64,000 nucleotides of DNA from Synergistaceae bacterium (GCA_018436725.1 JAHDKT010000106.1:1-64000), one strand, 5' to 3'. Shown: positions 44,495-53,482, counted from the stretch's first letter. Made by a program: numbers and translations. The notes: generated by a model from the letters alone, not told the origin.

Positions 44495-45452
44495 TCTCCG
44501 TGCCGTCGTCTTCGCCTACAGCGAGGTCGGGCACGCATGCCTGAAGGAGCTGCTGAACCAGGGGACGACGGTGCAGGCCGTCTTCACCCACAAGGACAAT
44601 CGGTCCGAAACGCTCTGGTTTCCCTCCGTCGCCGCGCTCGCCCGTGAAGCGGGAATCCCCGTCTTCATCCCGGACGCCCTCGGCGACGAGGAGTACGCGC
44701 TCGTGCGGTCGCTGCGCCCCGACGTCCTCTTCTCCTTCTACTATCGTTCGATGATCGCGGAGCGCTTCCTCGCGATCCCGCCGAAGGGGGCCTTCAATAT
44801 GCACGGCTCGCTGCTGCCGAAGTACCGTGGGAGAGCCTGCGTCAACTGGGCCGTCCTGAACGGCGAAACCACAACCGGCGCGACGCTCCACCACATGGTG
44901 CGCCGGGCCGACGCGGGAGATATCGTCGACCGGGAGGCTGTTCCCATCCTCCCCGACGATACGGCGCTCGACGTCTCCCGGAAAGTGGCCGAAGCCGCGT
45001 GGACCATCCTGCGAAGGACGCTCCCCTTGATCGCCCTCGGCGCCGCGCCGCGCACTCCGCAGAACGAAGCGGAGGCGACGTACTTCGGCCGCAGAACCCC
45101 CGCCGACGGCCTGATCGACTGGCGCGCGGGCGCAGCCGCCGTGCACGACCTCGTCCGGGCAGTGACGCGCCCCTTCCCCGGCGCGTTCACGTTCCTCCGG
45201 GGAAAGAAGCTCTTCGTCTGGAGAACGCTCGTCGAGGGACCGCGCACGCCCGGTCTTGCCGCTGCGGACGCCGCGAGCCGCATGGATATACCTTCCGGGA
45301 AGGTCCTCTCGCTCGCCCCTTTCCGCATCGCTTCGGGCGGCGGGGTAGTTCGAATCCTCGAATGGCAGCCGGAGGAAAACGCAGTCGAACAGGCCATACG
45401 CGAGGGGGATATTCTCGGCGCCGCTGCGGAGGGCGAATCACGCCCTTCGTGA
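44487..45452 (+). CDS. arnA: UDP-4-amino-4-deoxy-L-arabinose formyltransferase (ArnA N-domain as a separate gene)
   Basis: 321 residues with methionyl-tRNA formyltransferase fold. FNMHGSLLPKYRGRACVNWA contains the catalytic Asn and His, and the Asp follows in RRADAGDIVDRE; a C-terminal OB-like subdomain starts at YFGRRTPADGLIDW. In E. coli this activity is the first half of bifunctional ArnA; here it is an independent gene, with the decarboxylase half encoded 76 bases downstream. It formylates the amino sugar with 10-formyl-tetrahydrofolate. tRNA-Met formyltransferase is excluded by the pathway context. Confidence 0.87.
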   Translation: MRDLRAVVFAYSEVGHACLKELLNQGTTVQAVFTHKDNRSETLWFPSVAALAREAGIPVFIPDALGDEEYALVRSLRPDVLFSFYYRSMIAERFLAIPPKGAFNMHGSLLPKYRGRACVNWAVLNGETTTGATLHHMVRRADAGDIVDREAVPILPDDTALDVSRKVAEAAWTILRRTLPLIALGAAPRTPQNEAEATYFGRRTPADGLIDWRAGAAAVHDLVRAVTRPFPGAFTFLRGKKLFVWRTLVEGPRTPGLAAADAASRMDIPSGKVLSLAPFRIASGGGVVRILEWQPEENAVEQAIREGDILGAAAEGESRPS

Positions 45453-45528
45453 TATACTTCTCGGGGCGCATAGTTCATTCGAACGAACCATCCCGCGGAA
45501 CGCGGGGAACACGCAGGGAGGTTTCTTA

Positions 45529-46560
45529 ATGAAAATTCTGATTCTCGGGGCAAACGGCTTCATCGGCTCCCATCTCATTCAGGGGATTCTGGAGAGCGCG
45601 GATTGGCGGATCGGCGCCTTCGACCTCACGGGAACCAATCTCGAGCAGTACCGCGACAACCCGCGCTTCTCCTTCGCGCAGGGGGACATCTTCACTGCGG
45701 ACGAATGGCTGGAAAATGCCGTGAACGCAGCCGACGTCGTCCTCCCGCTCGCGGGCATCGCCAAGCCCTCATACTACCTCAGCAAACCGCTGTGGACCTT
45801 CGAACTCGACTTCGAGCAGAACCTCAAGATCGTCCGTATGTGCGTCGCCGCGGATAAAAAGGTGATCTTCCCCTCGACGTCGGAGGTCTACGGCATGAGC
45901 ACCGACACCGTCCTCGACGAGGAGGAGAGCCCTCTCATCGTCGGGCCGATCAGCAAGATGCGCTGGATTTACAGCTGCGGCAAGCAGATGATGGACAGGG
46001 TCATCGTGGCCTACGGCCAGGAGAAGGGACTCCGTTACACGCTCTTCCGCCCGTTCAACTGGATCGGCCCCCGGCTCGACACCTTCAAGGACGCGGAGGA
46101 GCGCACCGCCCGCTCCATCACGCAGATGGTCTACGACGTGCTCTCCGGTCGGGGGATCACTCTCGTCAACGGCGGAGAGCAGATGCGGAGCTTCACGCAC
46201 ATCTCCGACGGCGTCGCGGCGCTGATGGCCATACTCGCCGACGAGAAAGCGAGCAACGGAAAGATCTTCAACATCGGCAATCCGGCGAACAACGCCTCCA
46301 TCAAGGAGCTGGCTCACCTCGTCATCGACGTGATGAAGGAGATCCCCTCCTTCCGCGAGGCCGCCGAAAAGGCGTCCGTGACGGTGATGCCCGCCGAGCA
46401 GTACTACGGCAACGGGTACGACGACATGAAGAACCGCGTGCCCTCGATCCGGGCCATCGGCGCCGCGCTCGGGTGGAAGCCGCGCGTGCCGCTCCGAGAG
46501 GCAGTGGCCATGACCGTGGCGAGCTATCTCGATTCCGGAGAGGAGAAGTCGCGTGGTTGA
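45529..46560 (+). CDS. arnA: UDP-glucuronic acid decarboxylase (ArnA C-domain as a separate gene)
   Basis: 343 residues, extended short-chain dehydrogenase. GANGFIGSHL binds NAD, FPSTSEVYGM carries the Ser/Thr and YSCGKQ the catalytic Tyr-x3-Lys; FRPFNWIGPRLD and the Arg of MRSFTHISD match the ArnA decarboxylase domain, whose Arg and Glu promote decarboxylation. It oxidises UDP-glucuronate and releases CO2 to give UDP-4-keto-pentose, the substrate of ArnB. A ribosome site (GGGAGG) precedes the ATG, and arnD overlaps its end by eight bases. Confidence 0.88.
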   Translation: MKILILGANGFIGSHLIQGILESADWRIGAFDLTGTNLEQYRDNPRFSFAQGDIFTADEWLENAVNAADVVLPLAGIAKPSYYLSKPLWTFELDFEQNLKIVRMCVAADKKVIFPSTSEVYGMSTDTVLDEEESPLIVGPISKMRWIYSCGKQMMDRVIVAYGQEKGLRYTLFRPFNWIGPRLDTFKDAEERTARSITQMVYDVLSGRGITLVNGGEQMRSFTHISDGVAALMAILADEKASNGKIFNIGNPANNASIKELAHLVIDVMKEIPSFREAAEKASVTVMPAEQYYGNGYDDMKNRVPSIRAIGAALGWKPRVPLREAVAMTVASYLDSGEEKSRG

Positions 46561-47473
46561 TACGCTGCTCGTCCTTAAAACGGACGTCGATACGCTGCGA
46601 GGCTACCGCGAGGGCGTCCCGCGCCTCCTGGAGATCTTCCGCGCCAGGAAGCTGCGCGCCTCGTTCTTCTTCTCCTTCGGCCCGGACAACTCCGGCAAAG
46701 CCATCCGCCGCATCTTCAAGAAAGGCTTTCTGCAGAAGATGCGCAGAACGAAGGCCCCGTCGGCGTACGGTATCCGCACCCTGCTCTACGGAACGCTGCT
46801 CCCGGCCCCCAAGATCGTGCAGAGCGAACCGGGCGTCTTCATCCGCGCGGTCCGGGAGGGGCACGACTGCGGTATCCACTGCTGGGATCACGTCCACTGG
46901 CACGACAACCTGCACAGGATGAGCGAGGAGCAGATCCGCGCCGAGTTCCGCAAATCGATGGAGCTGTTCGACCGGTACGCCGGAAGAGCCGCGAAGAGCT
47001 GCGCCGCTCCCGGGTGGCAGGCGACGCCCGCGAGCCTCTCCGTGCAGGACGAACTCGGCTTCGACTACTGCAGCGACGTCCGCGGAAGCGGCTACCCCTT
47101 CCACCCGCGCATGGGAGGCCGCGTCTTCAAGACGCTCCAGATCCCCACGACGCTCCCCACCCTCGACGAAGTGCTCGGCGAGATCCCGCAGGAACGGCTC
47201 AACGACCGCTATATGGAGCTGCTGCAGCCGGGGCTGAATGTACACACCATCCACGCGGAGATGGAGGGAGGCGGGCAGAACGCGCTTTTCGAGGATCTTC
47301 TGGACCGCTGCGCGCAGAGGGGCGTGGTCTTCAAAACGCTCGACGACATCGCCCTTGAAATTTCGATCCGTAAACCGATCATCCACACCTGCGACGTCGT
47401 GGCAGGCGAGATTCCCGGCCGTTGGGGAACGGTCGCCGTCCAGCGCTGCGCCCGCGAGGAACGCGACGGCTAA
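46553..47473 (+). CDS. arnD: 4-deoxy-4-formamido-arabinose-phosphoundecaprenol deformylase (ArnD)
   Basis: 306 residues, NodB/polysaccharide-deacetylase fold. KTDVDTLRGYREGVPRLLEI has the metal-binding Asp pair, FFFSFGPDNSGKAI follows, CGIHCWDHVHWHD gives the His ligands and AAPGWQATP the conserved substrate loop; HTIHAEMEGG supplies the late catalytic His. It removes the formyl group after transfer to the lipid carrier. Start GTG 46553 overlaps the previous gene and has GGAGAGGAG upstream. It is the last gene of the cluster before a strong bidirectional hairpin. Confidence 0.88.
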   Translation: MVDTLLVLKTDVDTLRGYREGVPRLLEIFRARKLRASFFFSFGPDNSGKAIRRIFKKGFLQKMRRTKAPSAYGIRTLLYGTLLPAPKIVQSEPGVFIRAVREGHDCGIHCWDHVHWHDNLHRMSEEQIRAEFRKSMELFDRYAGRAAKSCAAPGWQATPASLSVQDELGFDYCSDVRGSGYPFHPRMGGRVFKTLQIPTTLPTLDEVLGEIPQERLNDRYMELLQPGLNVHTIHAEMEGGGQNALFEDLLDRCAQRGVVFKTLDDIALEISIRKPIIHTCDVVAGEIPGRWGTVAVQRCAREERDG

Positions 47474-47491
47474 ACGAGCGTAGAATGATCG

Positions 47492-47530
47492 AAGGGGGGC
47501 GCGTCCGGACTATTCCGGAGACGCCCCCTT
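47492..47530. terminator. Bidirectional terminator between arnD and the MEMO-like gene
   Basis: AAGGGGG(G)CG pairs with CGCCCCCTT, with an inner TCCGGA/TCCGGA extension around a CTAT loop. It starts 19 bases after arnD and ends two bases before the stop of the convergent gene, so it probably ends both messages. Confidence 0.7.
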
Positions 47531-47531
47531 G

Positions 47532-48431
47532 TTACTTGCCCCCTGCCGAAGCCTCCGCCCCATAGGTAATCACAAAATAGCTCGTCCCCCCGCTCTTTTC
47601 CGCTTCGATCGGATTGTACTCGAACGACGAGGAGTGCGCGACCACCGACGGACGCGCGCCCAGCGACCTCTGGAGCGTCATCTGCACGAAGAGCGCCCCC
47701 CGCGAGTCGATATGCCCGGGCTGGCGCAGCGAGACCGCGCGCTCCGGGGCGCAGGAGAGGATGACGGCGAGGCTCTCCGCATCGCGCTTCGCTGTTTCCT
47801 CGCGATCAAGGTAGTGAGAGAAGTCGGTGCTCTGAAGGATCAGGGCGTCGTCCCCAGCCAGCGGAGCGAGGAGCGCCGCCAACACGCTCCACTCCTCCGG
47901 GGTCGAGCGTTTTCCTATGGCGACCGGCAGCACGAAGGCGCCGGGGAAGTGGTGCGCGATGAACGGAAGGAGCGCGCCTACGCCGTGTTCGTGCGAAAAG
48001 AGGCTGGATTCGGAGACGAGTCCGTTCCGAAGCAGCGCGGCCGCCCCCTCCCTGTCGAGCAAAACGGTTCCAAGCGGCGTGAGAAAGTCTCGCGCGGGGA
48101 CGGAGAAGGATGTTTTTCCGCGGCTGAAGTGATCGGGGGAGAGGATGACGATGCGCCGGTACCCTCCTTCCCGCACATGAGCGAACCCTTTCGCGATCAG
48201 GTCCGCCGCGAGGAGGTGGTGCGGGAGAACGAGGCCGGATACGCGGCCGGAAGCGAGTGGTGTGAATTTCACGATCTCGATGGATGCGGCGAAGAGGCCG
48301 CCGGGGTACGCCGCAGGAAACGGACGTTCCCGCAGTTTCCGAAGGTGCGGCGGCTCCTCCGCGAAGAGAGGAGCCGCCGTAAAAAACAGGCAGATGCAGA
48401 GGGCGGCGAGTCTACGGGCGCAGGCCGTCAT
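47532..48431 (-). CDS. Secreted MEMO-family protein (AmmeMemoRadiSam system protein B-like)
   Basis: 299 residues. The MEMO/dioxygenase-LigB-like fold is shown by VSGLVLPHHLLAADLIAKGF, RRIVILSPDHFSRGK (His of the metal site), FSHEHGVGALLPFI, LILQSTDFSHYLDRE and the C-terminal GTSYFVITYG. Unlike typical cytoplasmic MEMO proteins it begins with a signal peptide (ARRLAALCICLFFTAAPLFAEE), so it should act outside the cytoplasm. It overlaps the 3' end of the DUF3160 gene by 20 bases, implying joint expression and a shared envelope role. The partner AMMECR1 and radical SAM genes are not in the window. Confidence 0.82.
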   Translation of the reverse strand: MTACARRLAALCICLFFTAAPLFAEEPPHLRKLRERPFPAAYPGGLFAASIEIVKFTPLASGRVSGLVLPHHLLAADLIAKGFAHVREGGYRRIVILSPDHFSRGKTSFSVPARDFLTPLGTVLLDREGAAALLRNGLVSESSLFSHEHGVGALLPFIAHHFPGAFVLPVAIGKRSTPEEWSVLAALLAPLAGDDALILQSTDFSHYLDREETAKRDAESLAVILSCAPERAVSLRQPGHIDSRGALFVQMTLQRSLGARPSVVAHSSSFEYNPIEAEKSGGTSYFVITYGAEASAGGK

Positions 48432-50877
48432 ACCAGAAGTTCTTCGCCGGCAGCGGCAGTCCCTTGGGGTCGCCGTCGTAGTACTTGTCGTACACGCGCT
48501 TCTTCCAGACGCTGTCGGTGATGCGGCGACCGTGCGGCGCCGTGAACTCCCGATGGTCGAACGCCATGCCGATCGTGATCCGCGGCGTATTCTCGTTGCC
48601 GACGAGCACCAGCATGATCGAAGGCTCGGCGGTCGCCTGGTAGAGAATGGCCGGGTCGCCGATGGCGATCGGGTCGAGATTCATCGTCTGGATATCGACG
48701 ATCAGCGCGGACTGGAAGAGTTCGTCCGGGGGCACCGCTCCGTAACCGTCCGCCGGAGCGGCCATGTAGTCGAGCGTGAAGAGGCGGATGAACTCGTACT
48801 CCTCCTCCGTGAGCCCCTTCCCCTGAAGCTGCTTCGCGGCGATCTTTCCGCAGCGGAGCACCGTCTGCCGGAACATGGTGAGCGCTCCGTACTCCTCCAT
48901 GTCCAGCGGGAAGAGACCGTTTTTCTCGAAGCCGCTCTGGATATAGTCGACGACTCGGAGCAGCTCGTTCCAGAAGGGAAGGTTCGGCTCGACGAACCCC
49001 CTGGGCAGGGGCTTGGGCGGCTCTTCATCGCCTCCGTCGCCCATTTCGGCGTAGTTCGGCTTCTCGTAGAGTATGGTATCGTGCCTCAGTTCCGTGTACG
49101 AGCCGAGCTGCGTCTCAAGCTGCTTGGCCGCGAAGAGCGGGCTCTGCATGTACAGAGGGTACCCCTTTCCGAACTCCGCCGCGAGCGTTCGCAGCAGGTG
49201 CATCCAGGCCGTCCCGATGGAGCTGAACCATGCGGACTCCGGCTCCGCCGAAAGTTTTTCGCGCAGCGAGACGATCGCGCCCGGCATCGCGGCGATCACT
49301 GTTCGGACGTGCTGTTCGGGGACGTCGATCCGCTTCTCGGGGGCGGGAGCGCCTTCCGCCGTCGCCGCTGGGAGCGCGGCGAGGTTCAGCGGAACCTGCC
49401 CGGGTATGAGGTCCATCGCGTAGCGGCTTCCGGAGACGGCGGCCACCCAGAGGCTTGAGAAAAGCACCGGCAGATCCTCGCGGACGTTCGCCTTGTAGGT
49501 CAGCACGTCGGTGATGAGCCACGGAACGGTGAAGCGCTGCGGGAAAACGCAGAAAGTCTCGGTGCTCGCGGGAGAGAAGAGCTTCTTGAAGTGGGGTATG
49601 GAGGGCGAAAGCTGTTCGCTTGCCTCGCGGATTCGATCGACGACGGCCGCGTCCCCGCAGGTGTCCGGAGTGAAGGCGGAGACGCCGGCCTTTTCAAGAA
49701 GGAGCCCGCGCCACTCCGGATAGCTCGCCGCGTCGGGGTACCCGACGAAGAAGCAGGAGACTTCCATCACGCGCCTCCATGCGTCGAGAGGGGACGCGAG
49801 GGCGCCCGGCTCGGGACGCCGGGGCGCGCCGCGGGCGACCGTCCGAGTGTACGACATGGAGAGGGCGAAGTTGAGAGCGTCGACGGCTCCTTCTTTTTCG
49901 GCGAGCTTCCACCCGAGCTGGCCCAACCAGATCATCGTCCGGAAGTAGGCCCGGCTGCGGGAGTTCTTCTCGTAGTGCCCCCTGGGGGTGAACTGGGTGT
50001 AGTCCACGCTCTGACTGGCGTAGGCAGGGCTGAGACCGAGAAGTCCTTTCTGCGCCTCGTCCGCGGCGTAGACCCTTTTCAACTCCTCGACGACGGCGTC
50101 CGCCGTCCCCTTGGAGAAGGATTTGCCGTACTTCTTGAAGAGCGCAAGCGCGTTTTTCAGCGTGTCCGTCTCCTCCGCAGGCGCGGCGTCCGGATCGGTC
50201 CAGACCGGTTCGACGCTCTCGTCGCAGTTGAGGGCGAGGACGAGCGGGACGACGAGCTGCGCCTGGAGACGCTCCCAGTGCGGCTTGTTGTCTTTGGATG
50301 CGAGCGAACGGAGCGCGGAAGCGTTGGCGAACAGCTCTCCGAGCATGTACTGCACCGCGCCCAGAAGCTCGCCCCCCTCCATCGCCTCAAGGCGCTTTGA
50401 AAAGAAGGTGTGGAGCGCGTGGAGAAAGACGTCCGGTCCGACGAACCGCGTGTTCCACGGCTCGCGGTAGGCCGGGTCGTAGCTTCCTCCGATCCCTTCG
50501 AAGTTGCACAGCATTTCGTCGTACCGCCCCATCGACGAAAAGGTATGCAGTTCGGGTTTCCGCAGCAGCAGGAAGCGGTTCTTCTGCAGCGCGCTCTTCT
50601 GCGCGGCCGTGAGCTTGCCGACGACCTCCTCCACCTCTTTGAGGTTCACCGCCTTGTCGAGCGGGAAGGCCGTCTCCTTGAACGCGGGGGCGACGCTGCT
50701 CTTCACCGGGGCGGGAACGCTCGAAAAGTCCTTCAGCGCTGCCTCCTTCAGCGGGATCTTCGGCGGAGCCGCCTCTCCCGCGGAGAGGACGACCAAACCG
50801 AAGACGCACAGAAAGCCAACGAGCACTGCGCACAGCCTCGTCCTCTTCGCGCATCCGTGGAACACGCTCTGTTTCAT
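48412..50877 (-). CDS. DUF3160 secreted protein
   Basis: 821 residues. Signal peptide ~8-35 (LCAVLVGFLCVFGLVVLSAGEA). The DUF3160 hallmarks are FVGPDVFLHALHTFFSKRLE near residue 150, TELRHDTILYEKPNYAEMGDGG near 590, EPNLPFWNELLRVVDYI and a C-terminal PRITIGMAFDHREFTAP block. The family is common in Synergistota, Thermotogae and Chloroflexi and has no proven function; the late His/Asp/Tyr residues hint at an enzyme or polymer-binding protein. ATG 50877 has AGGAGGAG upstream. The partner MEMO-like gene overlaps its end. Confidence 0.9.
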   Translation of the reverse strand: MKQSVFHGCAKRTRLCAVLVGFLCVFGLVVLSAGEAAPPKIPLKEAALKDFSSVPAPVKSSVAPAFKETAFPLDKAVNLKEVEEVVGKLTAAQKSALQKNRFLLLRKPELHTFSSMGRYDEMLCNFEGIGGSYDPAYREPWNTRFVGPDVFLHALHTFFSKRLEAMEGGELLGAVQYMLGELFANASALRSLASKDNKPHWERLQAQLVVPLVLALNCDESVEPVWTDPDAAPAEETDTLKNALALFKKYGKSFSKGTADAVVEELKRVYAADEAQKGLLGLSPAYASQSVDYTQFTPRGHYEKNSRSRAYFRTMIWLGQLGWKLAEKEGAVDALNFALSMSYTRTVARGAPRRPEPGALASPLDAWRRVMEVSCFFVGYPDAASYPEWRGLLLEKAGVSAFTPDTCGDAAVVDRIREASEQLSPSIPHFKKLFSPASTETFCVFPQRFTVPWLITDVLTYKANVREDLPVLFSSLWVAAVSGSRYAMDLIPGQVPLNLAALPAATAEGAPAPEKRIDVPEQHVRTVIAAMPGAIVSLREKLSAEPESAWFSSIGTAWMHLLRTLAAEFGKGYPLYMQSPLFAAKQLETQLGSYTELRHDTILYEKPNYAEMGDGGDEEPPKPLPRGFVEPNLPFWNELLRVVDYIQSGFEKNGLFPLDMEEYGALTMFRQTVLRCGKIAAKQLQGKGLTEEEYEFIRLFTLDYMAAPADGYGAVPPDELFQSALIVDIQTMNLDPIAIGDPAILYQATAEPSIMLVLVGNENTPRITIGMAFDHREFTAPHGRRITDSVWKKRVYDKYYDGDPKGLPLPAKNFWYDGLRP

Positions 50878-51017
50878 GCACCACTCCTCCTTTCCTGTTC
50901 TCTGAAACATGACCGTCGGCGCCTTCAAAGAGTTCCGGCGCCTCCGACGCTGCGAATCCGCGGATGGGTTCCTTCAGCAGAGCGCCCGCCGGAACCATTC
51001 CAGAAATCCCCCCGCTC

Positions 51018-52109
51018 TCAGCCCTTCGCCGCCTCCATACGTCGCCAGCTCCGCAGCGACTCGGTGTTGGGGTTGAAATTGGCGTTATCGCTCAGGATAT
51101 AGTCGGTTCCGTCGGTCCATACCTCCCTGTAGCCGTTCGGCAGCTCGACCGTCCGCCCGGCGCAGGGGTCGGCGTACAGCTCCGTACCCCGTACCGAACG
51201 GCTGTAGTCGTCGAACACGCGATCCATCGCGCGGCTTCTCTCTTCGTAGCCTCTGGCGATGATGTCGCTCGTCTCGTTCAGTGTCTGCCGTACCCGCTGC
51301 ATGGCGGCGAACGCCTGCTGCTGCATCCGGATCCGGTCGCGCGCAGTCGTCGCCGCGAGGCGAATGTAGTTGGTGTGCCACTGCGGGTTTTCGGCCCGCG
51401 ACTGGTGAACGACGCGAAAAAGAGGGGCGGCGGCGTCCATCCTCCCGGAGGGCGCGCGGAATCCGAAGACGTTCGCCGACCAGGAGACCACCGAAAGGCT
51501 TGCGAACATCGAAGGAATATATGTGGTCATGTACGAAAGACTCGCGGTGAGATCCTCCCTGACGACCTCGCCGTCGATCGTGTACTCCACGACGGCCTTC
51601 GCTGCGTCGGCGCGGGTTTCGAAGGGCGTCTGAAAGGGAGAGATGCTCCCGAAGAGCGTCATCTGCGCATTGAGCACATTGAGCGTATGGCGGGAAAGCT
51701 CCGGGAGGGGCAGCTCCGAGAGGATGCGCGGGTCGCCGACCCGCGAGCGGACATTGGAGAGAAAGAGCCTGCGAAGAAAGTCGGCAGCGCCGAAGGGCTG
51801 CATGCTCTGCATTCCCGTCTGCGAGTAGGCGTACCCCAGCGTCGGGTCCTCCGTCCAGAAAAACTCAGCCTGGGGGAACTGCTCGGCGACGAGGTCGCCG
51901 TCGGGGCTGCTCGCGATAAAGGAAGCGGCGGCTTTCGGCGGTATTTTTGAAAAATCCCAGTTCACCGCGCCGGAAAAGCGCCACTCCTTCGGAACGAGCA
52001 GTCCCAGAAGTTCGCAGCCGAATCCTCCGGAGTCGATAAGAGATTCTCTGCGGAAGCGAAGTCCTCCCTCCGTATCTGCAAAACCCTGTCGCGAGGCGGG
52101 GCATGGCAT
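51018..52109 (-). CDS. Protein of unknown function ending in a WTDGTDYILSDNANFNPN-type motif
   Basis: 363 residues, no signal peptide obvious and no membrane helix. The C-terminal block GRTVELPNGYREVWTDGTDYILSDNANFNPN is widespread in bacterial proteins of unknown role, following an Arg/Gln-rich helical segment (RIRMQQQAFAAMQRVRQTLNETSD). The first part begins PASRQGFADTEGGLRFRRES. The start at ATG 52109 is well supported (GGAGG seven bases upstream). The frame stays open upstream into a decayed receiver-domain remnant, which is not considered part of the gene. Confidence 0.65.
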   Translation of the reverse strand: MPCPASRQGFADTEGGLRFRRESLIDSGGFGCELLGLLVPKEWRFSGAVNWDFSKIPPKAAASFIASSPDGDLVAEQFPQAEFFWTEDPTLGYAYSQTGMQSMQPFGAADFLRRLFLSNVRSRVGDPRILSELPLPELSRHTLNVLNAQMTLFGSISPFQTPFETRADAAKAVVEYTIDGEVVREDLTASLSYMTTYIPSMFASLSVVSWSANVFGFRAPSGRMDAAAPLFRVVHQSRAENPQWHTNYIRLAATTARDRIRMQQQAFAAMQRVRQTLNETSDIIARGYEERSRAMDRVFDDYSRSVRGTELYADPCAGRTVELPNGYREVWTDGTDYILSDNANFNPNTESLRSWRRMEAAKG

Positions 52110-52330
52110 GCGAATACCTCCGTTCTTTTCTGCAATCGCCTGTCGTTTCCTGAACCCGCAATGGACGTACCTCTGCGAATTGTACCACTTCCGCCCGACT
52201 CTGCGCGTCGCCTCCAAACCGTCCATCTTCGGCATCCGAGAGTCCATCAGGGCGGGGTCGTAGTCGTTTTTCGGAGCGAAACACCTCTCCATCCGGACGG
52301 CGTACAGCTTCCGTACAGGACATGCCGACG
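52110..52330 (-). pseudogene. Remnant of a response-regulator receiver domain
   Basis: Upstream of, and in frame with, the gene at 51018, the translation reads ...[24 protein letters not shown]..., which is the phosphorylation-site strand of a receiver domain (compare [22 protein letters not shown] in the hybrid kinase at 16910). The expected V/I before M-D is replaced by Ala, and the rest degenerates quickly into non-homologous sequence. It is a fragment of a lost hybrid kinase or regulator. Confidence 0.6.
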
Positions 52331-52511
52331 TTCACACAGCAACCGTATAGCCCCCGACAGGCGCGGCTTCCGTCCGATTATACCATCCGGTATCAGAGGA
52401 ATCCGTGCGCGCACATACAAGCGAAACCGGCCGGTCACGTCGCACGGACCGGCCGGTCCGGGAAGAGAAGCGCTCTCCGAGACTCGGGGAGCACAACCGT
52501 ATATCGACCTC

Positions 52512-52724
52512 TCAGTCCTTATGCTCGAACTTGAACGATACCTTTACCTTTGTCCGATACGCGACAACCTTACCGTCCTCCAGGTGCATATCCATGGCGA
52601 CGACTTCCGCGACGCGCAGGTCCCTCAGGGATTTCGAAGCCAGCTCCACAGCCGCGGCGCCGGCCTTCTCCCATGACTCGCTGCTCGTTCCCACAAGTTC
52701 GATCACCTTGTAGACGCTCTCCAT
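52512..52724 (-). CDS. Dodecin family protein
   Basis: 70 residues, the exact size of dodecin, a beta-alpha-beta-beta protein that forms dodecameric shells storing flavin or related compounds. VYKVIELVGTSSESWEKAGAAAVELASKSL is the dodecin start, then LRVAEVVAMDMHLEDGKVVAYRTKVKVSFKFE. The key Trp of the flavin-stacking site is present in SESWEKAG. ATG 52724 has AAGGAGGAG upstream, and the gene stands alone. It could buffer flavin in a genome region rich in redox enzymes. Confidence 0.9.
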   Translation of the reverse strand: MESVYKVIELVGTSSESWEKAGAAAVELASKSLRDLRVAEVVAMDMHLEDGKVVAYRTKVKVSFKFEHKD

Positions 52725-52960
52725 GTCATCTCCTCCTTTCAGATCGGCTCCGAAGAGCGCATCCGCCCTGCCGGAACGTGCCCCAGCGGCAGGGAACATT
52801 GAGCGCTATAATTATACCATTGCAACTCTTTACATCACTCTGAAAACATCTTCTTCTTGGCAAGCCCATTTCGGAAACCCTGGCGCCCGCGACGGAGCGC
52901 CCGTTCCTCTTCCTTGGCATACAGTATAATAAAGGAAAGCATCGGAAAGGGGTCGAGCGC

Positions 52961-53482
52961 ATGGAGCACACCGGCTACGTGCATGTCTATACAGGAACGG
53001 GAAAGGGAAAGACCACGGCGGCGCTCGGCCTTATCCTTCGCGCCGCCGGGGCGGGACTCTCAGTGCTCCTCGTTCAGTTTCTCAAAAAGGCGGAATACTG
53101 CGAACACGAGGCGCTGAAATTCCTCGGAGATCGAATAACCGTCCGCACCTTCGGAGGCGAGCGACGCATCGGTTCTCCCGCTACGGACGAGGACCGGAGG
53201 CTCGCGCGAGAGGGGCTGGCCTTTCTCGGAACGGCGCTCGCGTCGGGGGCGTACGATCTCGTCGTCGCCGACGAGATCGTGGTTGCGGCGCACCTCGGGC
53301 TGCTGCTCAAGGAGGAGATGCTCGCCCTGCTCGACGTCCGCCCCCCCTCGGTCGAGCTGGTGCTCACGGGGCGCTACGCCTCGCAGGAACTCTTGGAGCG
53401 CGCCGACCTCGTCACCGAGATGCAAGAGATCCGCCACTACTTCGCGAAGGGCGTTCCCGCCCGGAGAGGAATCGAAAAATGA
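52961..53482 (+). CDS. cobO: Cob(I)yrinic acid a,c-diamide adenosyltransferase (CobO/BtuR family)
   Basis: 173 residues. P-loop GTGKGKTT at residues 12-19, VLLVQFLKKAEYCEHEALKFL, the Walker B-like DLVVADEIVVAAHLGLL and a C-terminal ELVLTGRYASQELLERADLVTEMQEIRHYFAKGV, which match BtuR/CobO. It attaches 5'-deoxyadenosyl to the cobalt of the corrin ring. GAAAGGGG precedes the ATG, and TATAAT at 52925-52930 is a candidate -10. It overlaps the next cobalamin gene by four bases. No B12 riboswitch was recognised in the ~230 bases upstream. Confidence 0.94.
   Translation: MEHTGYVHVYTGTGKGKTTAALGLILRAAGAGLSVLLVQFLKKAEYCEHEALKFLGDRITVRTFGGERRIGSPATDEDRRLAREGLAFLGTALASGAYDLVVADEIVVAAHLGLLLKEEMLALLDVRPPSVELVLTGRYASQELLERADLVTEMQEIRHYFAKGVPARRGIEK

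Noticed and set aside
45340..45365. GTTCGAATCC resembling a tRNA T-loop
   Set aside because: It lies inside the formyltransferase gene and no acceptor, D or anticodon stems can be built around it.
50915..50948. GGCGCC inverted repeat between DUF3160 and the unknown gene
   Set aside because: Short self-complementary GC palindrome with a bulge and no T-run; too weak to call a terminator or operator.
52800..52960. Cobalamin riboswitch before cobO
   Set aside because: No B12-box-like conserved segment or the long structured leader needed; the gap is short and only a TATAAT box is visible.
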